Notes: a model not told the origin generated them from the sequence alone. Positions 1 to 5,648 are shown, counted from the stretch's first letter. The stretch: DNA of 6,384 nt from CAZDYP01 sp964509505 (GCA_964509505.1 CAZDYP010000229.1:1-6384); one strand, 5' to 3'. Program-made: numbers and translations.

Positions 1-2
1 CG

Positions 3-1463
3 CTCACGTTGCTGGTGCTTGCGCCCACACCCTTTGCCACACTGCTCGCCTATTACTCTGGAAAATGGGTGCGTGGGCGTACGACGAAAGCGCGACAAGC
101 AAACTCTGTTTACATCGCTGAGCTACAAGAGCAGTTGGCAGGCATTCGCGTGATGCGGCTGTTTGGTCGCGCACAACATGCCATCGAGCGCATCATATCC
201 CTCTCGTGGAAGCAAGCTGACGCCAACATCGCGCGTGAGCGTTTGCGTGTTGGCTTGCAGATGCCATATATCATCATCATCACATTGGGCGTGATTCTGT
301 TGGTATGGGATGGCAGCAACAAAGTGTTCACGGGCATCTGGACGGTCGGCGCATTCGTCGCATACCTCGAACTCTATTTGCGCGCCATCAATCGCGGCTT
401 CCGTGAAATCCCTGTGCTGATCAATCAAGTGCAAGCGAGCGCCGCCATCTACGCGCGACTTCAACCAATGCTCGCGCCTGCACAGACGCTGCAAGGTGAA
501 CCGCCGCTTGCGTCATTTCGACCAAGCCACATCGTAGGAACGAGAGACGGGAGACAGGAAACCGACGACAGAAGACCGATGGCAGAAGACCGACGTTGGA
601 ACAAGGAAGTTCAATCTTCAATGCTAAAGCGCCGCTTCGCTGTCTTCAATCTTCAATCTTCTGGTCCCCGTCCTCCGTCCTCCGTCTCCTTGCAGCACGT
701 CACCTTCCGCTATCCCAACGCCGCTGAACCCGCCTTGCGCGACATCTGCCTCGACATTCCTGCGGGCGCATTGGTCGCCGTGACAGGTCCCGTCGGGGCG
801 GGGAAGAGCGCATTGGCGCGGGCGCTGCTTGGCATTTATCCGATTGAGTCAGGTCAAATTTTGTTCGATAACGCTGAGTCACCGACTCATATCGGCTACT
901 TGCCGCAAGAGCCATTTTTGTTTTCAGGCGCCGTGCGCGAAAACATCGCCTTCGGTAGTAACGATTTCAATCGTTCCAATGGAGCGACGAATGCTGTCAC
1001 TGCCAATATATCAGACGCCATCGCGCTTGCTGCGCTTGATGCCGACATGCGTACTTTCCCTGCGGGACTCGACACCCCAATTGGCGAAATGGGGATTCGC
1101 GTCTCAGGTGGGCAACGCCAACGCATCGCCTTAGCGCGCTCATTGGCAGCCTTTGCGCCCCACATGCCCAACCTACTCGTATTGGACGACCCATTCTCTG
1201 CGGTTGACCTTGACACCGAAGCGCGCATTGTTGCCAACTTGCGCGAAGCATTCGGTCCGCTCGCCTCGCCTGAGCGCCGCGCGACGATTGTGTTATGTTC
1301 GCATCGGCTCGCCGCCTTTCCACACGCCGATCACATCATCGTCCTCGACGCTGGGCGCATCGTCGCGCAAGGCACACACACGGTCTTGATGCAGCAAGGC
1401 GGCTTGTATGCGCGGATTTACAACGCGCAGCAAAAAGTATCGAAGGACGCCATTCGATCATGA
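3..1463 (+). CDS. Heterodimeric ABC exporter, first subunit (permease-ATPase fusion), 5' end outside window
   Basis: This is the C-terminal part of an ABC half-transporter; the frame is open to the left edge, so the TTG at 9 is not a real start. Residues below count from that TTG (484 to the stop). About 1-150 are the last part of the membrane domain, with the ICL segment ELQEQLAGIRVMRLFGR (39-54) and hydrophobic stretches at 87-100 and 110-124. The ATPase domain starts near 226: Walker A GPVGAGKS (260-267), Q-loop Q300, signature VSGGQ (365-369), Walker B LLVLDDPFSAVD (389-400), H-switch H432. The residue after Walker B Asp is D394, not Glu, as in the degenerate site of TM287-type subunits. 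The TMD-NBD linker (about 173-226) is unusually long because a heptad DNA array lies in it. It ends in a 4-nt overlap with the next gene, so the two subunits are probably translationally coupled. It is likely an inner-membrane exporter; the substrate cannot be read from sequence. Confidence 0.95.
   Translation, partial: LTLLVLAPTPFATLLAYYSGKWVRGRTTKARQANSVYIAELQEQLAGIRVMRLFGRAQHAIERIISLSWKQADANIARERLRVGLQMPYIIIITLGVILLVWDGSNKVFTGIWTVGAFVAYLELYLRAINRGFREIPVLINQVQASAAIYARLQPMLAPAQTLQGEPPLASFRPSHIVGTRDGRQETDDRRPMAEDRRWNKEVQSSMLKRRFAVFNLQSSGPRPPSSVSLQHVTFRYPNAAEPALRDICLDIPAGALVAVTGPVGAGKSALARALLGIYPIESGQILFDNAESPTHIGYLPQEPFLFSGAVRENIAFGSNDFNRSNGATNAVTANISDAIALAALDADMRTFPAGLDTPIGEMGIRVSGGQRQRIALARSLAAFAPHMPNLLVLDDPFSAVDLDTEARIVANLREAFGPLASPERRATIVLCSHRLAAFPHADHIIVLDAGRIVAQGTHTVLMQQGGLYARIYNAQQKVSKDAIRS
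544..690 (+). repeat. Degenerate 7-nt tandem array lying in-frame inside the first ABC gene
   Basis: About 21 consecutive heptads can be read without losing register. Examples are GAGACGG at 544, AAGACCG at 572 and again at 586, ATCTTCA at 614 and 649, and GTCCTCC at 670 and 677. The left part is purine-rich, the middle holds TTCAATCTTCAAT twice (610-622, 645-657), and the right part is pyrimidine-rich. The ends form a weak inverted repeat: GAGACGG (544-550) can pair with 682-688 and CAGAAGA (569-575) with 657-663, at the same offset. 147 nt is 49 codons, so the frame survives. The peptide shows the matching 7-residue period: D180, D187 and D194 are each followed two residues on by an Arg. 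The outer limits are uncertain by about a heptad. Confidence 0.8.
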
Positions 1464-3253
1464 TTCGTTCTATTCTCTTTCCACTTCGTTTCTACCTCAT
1501 CGCCATCGCCTTGTGTATTCTCGTCGCAGAGACGTTGCTCGCTGCGCCACCGCTCATCGTGCAAACAATCGTGGACGAGCATCTGACGACGGGGGTTTAT
1601 GATGGTTTGCTTTCGCTCGCGTGGCTTTACTTCGGCGTCACTGTCGCGGGTTACAGCGTGAATGGGCTAAACATCTATCTCAACTCTATTGCAGCGCAAC
1701 GCGCGTTACATTCATTGCGCGTCACCTTATTCGCCCATTTGCAAACGCTGCCCATGAGTTACTTTGACCAAACACCACTGGGCGACATCATCAGCCGTAA
1801 CACCGCCGATGTCGAAACGATAGACACGCTGTTCTCGTCGGGTTTGGCGATTGCGCTCTCCAGAGTGATCGGGTTGGTCGTTGTCGTCATTGCCATTGTC
1901 GCCTTGAGTTTGCCTTTGTCGTTGATCGCTGCGCTCGTCGCGCCGCCTCTCATTATCATGACCAACTATTTTCGGGTGCGCGTGCGCTTGGCAGAAAACG
2001 ATAACCGCCAGGCCGTTGGGCTGATGAACACGCACCTGCAAGAAACGCTCGGCGGCATCGAGGTCATCCGCGCCTTTCGTCGGGAAGCGGCGTTTGTCGC
2101 GCGTTTCCGTCGCGCCTTATTGCAAGCCGTGATTGCCTACAATCGAGCGACGTTCTACAATTCGCTCTACCCGCCCGTGATGGCCACGTTGTCGTCGGTA
2201 GCGGTGGCGATTTTGTTATGGTCTGGCACCAGCGGCGCCCTCGCATCGTTCGGCATCAGCCTTGGCACGCTGACGGCATTCGTCCTCTTGTTTCGTCGTT
2301 TCTTTACCACCATCGTTGACCTCGGCGACGATTGGCAAACGGTGCAAAGCGCGCTGTCGGGTTTGGAGCGCATTCGGCAAGTGTTGAATGAACCGTCGGA
2401 GGACAGAGGACAGAGGTCGGAAGTTCAAGCGTCAATTCCCAATACCCAACTTTCAGACTTTCATCTCCCATCTCCTGTTTCCCATCTCCCGTCTCTCATT
2501 TCACTGCGCGACGTGACTTTTGGCTATCGTGACGCACAACCTGTGTTGCATGATCTTTCATTGCATGTGCAAGCAGGCGAACATGTTGCCTTGGTCGGAC
2601 GCACGGGCGCAGGGAAGACGAGTACGTTGCATTTACTAGCAGGGATGTATGCGCCATGGGCGGGTGCGGTGCGCGTGGCGGAGATTGACCCACGCGCTTT
2701 GAGTTCAGAAGAACGTCGCCATTGCGTTGGCGTCGTGCCACAAGTTGTGCAATTGTTCAGTGGCACTGTGCATGACAATCTGACCTTGGGTGATACGAGT
2801 GTACCGCGCGAGACTGTCGAACGTGCAGCACAGCTGGCGGGCGCGGACGAATTCATTCGCGCGTTGCCACAAGGTTATGATACGCCATTAAGTGGCGCAG
2901 GACGGGGAGGCAGCGCGCAACTATCCGCAGGACAACGACAACTCTTGGCGCTGGCGCGTGCCTTAGTGTGGAATCCGCCGGTGTTGTTGTTGGATGAGGC
3001 GACCTCAGCCATTGATAATGCGAGTGATGCAGCGTTTCGTGCGGCGTTACGTGCCGATGCGACCAATCATCAACGCGCGGTGTTATCCATCGCGCATCGT
3101 CTCTCGACCGCGCGTGAGGCTGATCGGGTCGTGGTGATGGAAGCAGGTCGCATCATTGAAGAAGGCTCGCCCGATGAACTAATGCATCGTGGTGGGCGCT
3201 TCGCCGCGTTAGTGGAGTTGGAAGCGGCGGGATGGGATTGGCAGGAGGCATGA
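1460..3253 (+). CDS. Heterodimeric ABC exporter, second subunit (permease-ATPase fusion)
   Basis: This is a complete 597-aa ABC half-transporter, the usual exporter length. The start is ATG 1460, overlapping the upstream stop as ATGA, with GAAGGA at 1442-1447 as a possible ribosome site; the frame is open further upstream but that part only shadows the first subunit. Residues 1-300 are the six-helix membrane domain (hydrophobic at about 10-30, 50-65, 128-168, 240-255, 265-285) with the coupling segment SYFDQTPLGDIISRNTADVE (100-119). The ATPase domain begins near 347: Walker A GRTGAGKT (380-387), Q428, signature LSAGQ (488-492, second Gly is Ala), Walker B VLLLDEATSAID (508-519) with catalytic E513, H546. 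This is the TM288/YheH-like partner. In such dimers its Walker A/B plus the partner's VSGGQ make the hydrolytic site, while its own LSAGQ faces the partner's degenerate Walker B. Residues 312-346 are encoded by a heptad DNA array. The substrate is unknown. Confidence 0.96.
   Translation: MIRSILFPLRFYLIAIALCILVAETLLAAPPLIVQTIVDEHLTTGVYDGLLSLAWLYFGVTVAGYSVNGLNIYLNSIAAQRALHSLRVTLFAHLQTLPMSYFDQTPLGDIISRNTADVETIDTLFSSGLAIALSRVIGLVVVVIAIVALSLPLSLIAALVAPPLIIMTNYFRVRVRLAENDNRQAVGLMNTHLQETLGGIEVIRAFRREAAFVARFRRALLQAVIAYNRATFYNSLYPPVMATLSSVAVAILLWSGTSGALASFGISLGTLTAFVLLFRRFFTTIVDLGDDWQTVQSALSGLERIRQVLNEPSEDRGQRSEVQASIPNTQLSDFHLPSPVSHLPSLISLRDVTFGYRDAQPVLHDLSLHVQAGEHVALVGRTGAGKTSTLHLLAGMYAPWAGAVRVAEIDPRALSSEERRHCVGVVPQVVQLFSGTVHDNLTLGDTSVPRETVERAAQLAGADEFIRALPQGYDTPLSGAGRGGSAQLSAGQRQLLALARALVWNPPVLLLDEATSAIDNASDAAFRAALRADATNHQRAVLSIAHRLSTAREADRVVVMEAGRIIEEGSPDELMHRGGRFAALVELEAAGWDWQEA
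2394..2498 (+). repeat. Degenerate 7-nt tandem array lying in-frame inside the second ABC gene
   Basis: Fifteen heptads fit in register from 2394 to 2498. Examples are GGACAGA at 2401 and 2408, AGTTCAA at 2422, GCGTCAA at 2429, TCTCCCA at 2464 and TCTCCCG at 2485. As in the first ABC gene, the order is a purine-rich part, a GGAAGTTCAA core (2419-2428) and a pyrimidine-rich part. 105 nt is exactly 35 codons. The encoded peptide repeats every 7 residues: SE at 313 and 320, HLPS at 335 and 342. It occupies the linker between membrane and ATPase domains. Confidence 0.82.
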
Positions 3254-3256
3254 GCC

Positions 3257-3333
3257 GTGAAGTGTGAAACGTAAATATGCCTTTCCACTGATACCTGATG
3301 ACTGAACACTGAATACTGGAGACTGACACTGCC
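3257..3333 (+). repeat. 7-nt tandem array filling the gap between the ABC pair and the phosphotransferase gene
   Basis: Eleven heptads fit in register from 4 nt after the ABC stop up to the probable start of the next gene. They begin as GTGAAGT/GTGAAAC (3257-3270), lose clarity in the middle, and continue as NNACTGA or close variants (3285-3326). The array supplies both the GGAG and the CTG that seem to start the next gene. Confidence 0.78.
3318..3321 (+). promoter_or_regulatory. Ribosome binding site GGAG that favours a CTG start at 3329
   Basis: GGAG stands 7 nt before the CTG at 3329, a normal spacing. The in-frame GTG at 3371 has no purine-rich site before it. This decides the start I chose for the phosphotransferase. 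The site lies within a heptad repeat (ACTGGAG), so the match could be fortuitous. Confidence 0.5.
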
Positions 3334-4258
3334 CAAAGATTTTTACTCGCAACCGAATGCGCCTGATCCTGTGTTAGACAATGAGCTGGTGTTGTCGCTC
3401 GCGCGACGGCACGCGCCTCATGTGCGCGCAGTAACAGGTGTGGATGAATCAGGCGGCGAAGCGCGTACCTATGCGCTCGATGCTGACATCATTCTGAAGA
3501 CGCAACGGCCGCAACGGTTGCGTCCGCGCACGAGTTTGGAAAAAGAAGTGTTCTTCCTTATTCAAATTGCGAAGGACGCGCCTGATCTGTCTGTGCCGCG
3601 CGTGTTGGGTTACGGGCGGGAAGGACGATACATCGAATATACGGTGATGACGCGGATGCCCGGCGTCGCATTACGACATGCGCAGCTCACAACCGCGCAA
3701 CGACAGGCTGTGATGTTTGAGTTGGGGCGCGCGTTGCATCGCATTCATCAGCTGCCGCAAGAGCCCTTTGCAACTCATCCTCTTATGTCGGGCGATCGCA
3801 ACGCCGTCGCCGTGCGCGCGCGTTGCGCAGCGTTGATGGATGAATTGACGGAGCAGATTCGTGAACGTCACCGCGCATGGTCGTTGCCGCTGTCGCCTGA
3901 AGCGCTGAGTCAACGCGCATTAGCGGCGCTACCTGAGGGTGATGAGCGCGTTGCGTTGCACTCTAATCCTTATCACGAACACACCTTTGTTGATCCGACC
4001 ACAGGCACGTACACAGGCTTGATTGATTTCGGCGATGCGTACATCAGCCACCCCACATTTGACTTGCGGCGCTGGCGCACGCGCGAGGAGCGCGCTGCGT
4101 TGATGGAGGGTTACACGCACGAGCAACCCGTGAGCGCTGCGTTCATGCAGATGTGGCGCGTCGCGCAAATCATCGGCAACCTTGCCGCTATCGCAGGTTC
4201 CGCCGAGTTGGGGCCTCTTGCGCATGATGACTTACCACGCTTGTTAGCAGAGCTGTGA
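3329..4258 (+). CDS. APH/choline-kinase-fold phosphotransferase, catalytic Asp replaced by Asn; probable CTG start
   Basis: The protein looks like the APH phosphotransferase family (protein-kinase-like fold, small-molecule substrates). Numbering from GTG 3371 (295 aa): N-lobe ATP lysine in DIILKTQRP (K43), helix-C glutamate in LEKEVFFL (57-59 region), hinge-like YTVMTRMPGVAL (90-101), catalytic loop ALHSNPYHEHTFV (195-207), and metal-binding DFGDA (219-223) followed by HPTFDL. The usual catalytic Asp (HGD or HSD) is N199 here (codon AAT 3965-3967) and the usual loop Asn is His, so activity is doubtful. The frame stays open and coding-like upstream of 3371, adding PKDFYSQPNAPDP. A CTG at 3329 sits 7 nt after GGAG (3318-3321), whereas GTG 3371 has no ribosome site. 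I therefore prefer CTG 3329 (309 aa). It lies 75 nt after the ABC pair and may be co-transcribed. The substrate is unknown, and I would not call it antibiotic resistance. Confidence 0.82.
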   Translation: MPKDFYSQPNAPDPVLDNELVLSLARRHAPHVRAVTGVDESGGEARTYALDADIILKTQRPQRLRPRTSLEKEVFFLIQIAKDAPDLSVPRVLGYGREGRYIEYTVMTRMPGVALRHAQLTTAQRQAVMFELGRALHRIHQLPQEPFATHPLMSGDRNAVAVRARCAALMDELTEQIRERHRAWSLPLSPEALSQRALAALPEGDERVALHSNPYHEHTFVDPTTGTYTGLIDFGDAYISHPTFDLRRWRTREERAALMEGYTHEQPVSAAFMQMWRVAQIIGNLAAIAGSAELGPLAHDDLPRLLAEL

Positions 4259-4264
4259 AACCGC

Positions 4265-4404
4265 ATCCGCAGCCGTAGGGCAAGTTTGCGACTTGCCCGC
4301 AAGGACAACGGTATCCGCAGCCGTAGGGCAAGTTTGCAACTTGCCCGCAAGGACAACGGTATCCGCAGTTGTAGGGCAAGTTTGCAACTTGCCCGCAAGG
4401 ACAA
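4265..4404. repeat. Three direct copies of a 48-nt unit, each carrying a 9-bp hairpin
   Basis: Units begin at 4265, 4313 and 4361 (third copy 44 nt). Copies 1 and 2 differ at one base (4290/4338); copies 2 and 3 differ at two (4369-4370). Each holds arms GGGCAAGTT and AACTTGCCC around a TGC loop (4278-4298, 4326-4346, 4374-4394). In copy 1 the single change turns the innermost pair into a G-U pair, so the stem would survive in RNA. Near-identity implies recent tandem duplication. The units are contiguous with no variable spacers, so this is not a CRISPR array. It follows directly on the phosphotransferase stop. Confidence 0.93.
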
Positions 4405-4419
4405 GTTAAAAACTTGTCC
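4399..4419. repeat. Fourth hairpin, a sequence variant of the 48-nt repeat's stem
   Basis: Arms GGACAAGTT (4399-4407) and AACTTGTCC (4411-4419) pair perfectly around AAA. Compared with the preceding three hairpins, both sides of one pair have changed (G-C to A-T), which keeps the stem. The outer flanks TGTAGG (4370) and CCTACA (4418) can also pair, making a nested palindrome over 4370-4423. There is no following T-run, so I do not call it an intrinsic terminator. Confidence 0.85.
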
Positions 4420-4438
4420 TACATTGACACAAATACTA

Positions 4439-4467
4439 TTGACAAAGGCTAGGTGTGGATTGATAAT
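4439..4467 (+). promoter_or_regulatory. Sigma70-type promoter for the Tat-motif protein gene
   Basis: The -35 TTGACA (4439-4444, perfect) and -10 GATAAT (4462-4467, 5 of 6) are separated by exactly 17 nt. Transcription would begin near 4474, giving a leader of about 95 nt before ATG 4570. The leader contains a heptad array. A second TTGACA at 4424 has no -10 partner at proper spacing. Confidence 0.6.
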
Positions 4468-4521
4468 CAGTGACAAGCGTAAAAGAGGAGTATCAAGCGT
4501 CAATGTGTTGCGTGAGATTTT

Positions 4522-4553
4522 ACCTGACACTTGACACCTGACACTTGACACCT
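4522..4553 (+). repeat. 7-nt tandem array in the leader of the Tat-motif protein gene
   Basis: ACCTGAC and ACTTGAC alternate: the 14-nt pair is present twice perfectly (4522-4535, 4536-4549) plus ACCT. It ends just before the Shine-Dalgarno site. TCAAGCGTCAAT a little upstream (4493-4504) matches 12 of 12 bases of the array in the second ABC gene (2425-2436), linking the two arrays. Confidence 0.85.
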
Positions 4554-4558
4554 CAATT

Positions 4559-4565
4559 AGGAGGT
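4559..4565 (+). promoter_or_regulatory. Strong Shine-Dalgarno site for the Tat-motif protein gene
   Basis: AGGAGGT is a full match to the anti-Shine-Dalgarno core, four bases before ATG 4570. It fixes that start and implies good translation. Confidence 0.85.
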
Positions 4566-4569
4566 AAGG

Positions 4570-5532
4570 ATGAGCGAACCGATTAATTCTCGTGAAGCCT
4601 TGCAGAAGCGCATTAGCGAGCGCTTAACGAAGTTGGGAGAAGCTGACCTGCTGCGCCTCGATGCGATTAGTGAATATGCCGAAGCGACCTCACGACCTAT
4701 GCCTCTGCCCATCGGCGGCGGCACAGACATGCCTGCATCACGCGGTCTCTCGCGTCGTGATTTCATCGTCGGCTTGGGCGCAGGCGGCGTCGCCGTCGTC
4801 GGCACGGCGCTGTGTGTGAATACTGTCAACACGGCGCTGAACGATCCGAAAAATTTGGAGTTCTTAAAGATGAAGGCATTGCTCGCGCTCTACGAGCAGC
4901 TGGAGAAGGTCGGGCTCGACAGTGTCGTGTCAGCAGGCATGACAACCATCGGCGCGGCGCTCGACGCGACGAAGCTCGTGAGCAATCTGGTGAGTGTGGG
5001 CATCAAGTCGGTGAACGATGCGTTGGGAAATCTGGAACGCTCGTTTCCATTGATTCGGCAAGGCATCGCCGCCGTCGAAGGACTGGTGACGGGCTTGGCG
5101 AATTTGGTGCGCGAGATTCAACAACGCCTAACGGAGCTGACGGGCATCACACGCCCCATCACCGACGCGCTTGGCAAATTTTTCAACGACTTGCTCGACA
5201 AGATTCCATTTGGCGTCGGCGCGAATGTGAAGGTGTTGATTAACAACCTCAATTCGCTCGTGAGCTCAGTGCCGACGTTCATCGAAAACTTGAACACACA
5301 GCTTATCACCCCACTGCGCACTGATTGGTTTGCCGACGACGACAAGAAGGGGCTGAAGGGTAACTTCATCGAGCCGTTGCGTGTGAAGTTGTTGCAGCCC
5401 ACTGACAACATGTTGAAGCAGCTCGCAGCCTTGTCTGATGAATGGCAGAAAGCCACCAGCCCCATGCGCACGGCGCTCGCGCAACGCGAGGAGATTCGCA
5501 AGCAGATTGCAACGACGCAGGCGACGCCGTGA
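4570..5532 (+). CDS. Protein of unknown function with an internal twin-arginine motif and a long helical C-terminal region
   Basis: I do not recognise a family. The 320-aa protein starts at ATG 4570 with AGGAGGT four bases upstream. Residues 1-58 form a polar extension with a helical look (REALQKRISERLTKLGEADL, 8-27) ending in a Gly/Pro-rich linker. SRRDFIV (61-67) fits the Tat consensus, followed by a Gly/Ala/Val hydrophobic run (about 66-84). No clear AxA cleavage site is evident. The only cysteine (C82) is preceded by Leu, so it is not a lipobox. Residues 95-320 look almost entirely alpha-helical, with many amphipathic stretches (for example 130-195 and 220-250) and a charged WFADDDKKG loop (253-261). 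I infer an exported or N-terminally membrane-anchored helical protein, perhaps folded before export. It has its own promoter-like site at 4439-4467 and ends before a strong hairpin, so it is probably a single-gene unit. Confidence 0.88.
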   Translation: MSEPINSREALQKRISERLTKLGEADLLRLDAISEYAEATSRPMPLPIGGGTDMPASRGLSRRDFIVGLGAGGVAVVGTALCVNTVNTALNDPKNLEFLKMKALLALYEQLEKVGLDSVVSAGMTTIGAALDATKLVSNLVSVGIKSVNDALGNLERSFPLIRQGIAAVEGLVTGLANLVREIQQRLTELTGITRPITDALGKFFNDLLDKIPFGVGANVKVLINNLNSLVSSVPTFIENLNTQLITPLRTDWFADDDKKGLKGNFIEPLRVKLLQPTDNMLKQLAALSDEWQKATSPMRTALAQREEIRKQIATTQATP

Positions 5533-5560
5533 GGTGTGAAGCATGGAGTGTGAAGCGTGA
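5533..5560 (+). repeat. Short 7-nt tandem array directly after the Tat-motif protein gene
   Basis: Four heptads (GGTGTGA, AGCATGG, AGTGTGA, AGCGTGA) begin at the base after the stop codon. GTGTGAAGC recurs 14 nt apart (5534, 5548). It resembles the GTGAAGT/GTGAAAC start of the array after the ABC stop at 3253. Confidence 0.65.
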
Positions 5561-5563
5561 TTG

Positions 5564-5630
5564 AACCGCAGAGACACAGAGGCGCAGAGAAAAATCGAAA
5601 ATCTCTGCGCCTCTGTGTCTCTGCGGTTTT
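5564..5630. terminator. 27-bp perfect hairpin between convergent genes, probable terminator and repeat element
   Basis: Arms 5564-5590 and 5602-5628 are perfect reverse complements around an 11-nt A-rich loop (5591-5601). On the + strand the stem is followed by TTTTATTTT, as for an intrinsic terminator of the Tat-motif gene. On the - strand there is no T-run, though the hairpin could still slow polymerase leaving the crotonase gene. Each arm contains three 8-nt repeats (CGCAGAGA, CACAGAGG, CGCAGAGA). The motif looks like the CGCAGAGACACAGAGG-type palindromes I recall from many environmental genomes, so it is probably a dispersed element serving as terminator. Confidence 0.85.
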
Positions 5631-5648
5631 ATTTTCCTTCGATTTTTC

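Noticed and set aside
544..690. Frameshifted or broken first ABC gene at the repeat
   Set aside because: The frame is continuous through the array and all ATPase motifs follow intact.
896..1323. Antisense open frames across the first ABC gene
   Set aside because: They overlap well-supported Walker A to Walker B coding sequence and have no recognisable protein features.
1295..1459. Longer N-terminus for the second ABC subunit
   Set aside because: The 55 extra residues are Arg/His-rich and only shadow the first subunit's C-terminus; ATG 1460 gives the usual N-terminus and an ATGA overlap.
3329..4258. Aminoglycoside or hygromycin resistance gene
   Set aside because: Only the broad APH fold is supported, the catalytic Asp is missing, and there is no resistance or mobile-element context.
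4265..4404. CRISPR array
   Set aside because: Units are joined end to end with no variable spacers, and no cas gene is present.
4399..4423. Intrinsic terminator after the phosphotransferase gene
   Set aside because: The hairpin is AT-leaning with no T-run after it, so repeat element is the better description.
4286..4534. An 82-aa open frame on the + strand with a 16-residue repeated peptide
   Set aside because: It arises because the 48-nt repeat is a multiple of three; both strands stay open across it and there is no ribosome site.
4111..4551. A 146-aa open frame on the - strand over the same region
   Set aside because: It covers the palindromic repeats and runs antisense into the phosphotransferase gene; repetitive Leu/Arg/Ser content is a repeat artefact.
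4812..4818. Lipoprotein attachment at Cys82 of the Tat-motif protein
   Set aside because: The residue before Cys is Leu, not Gly/Ala/Ser, so the lipobox rule is not met.
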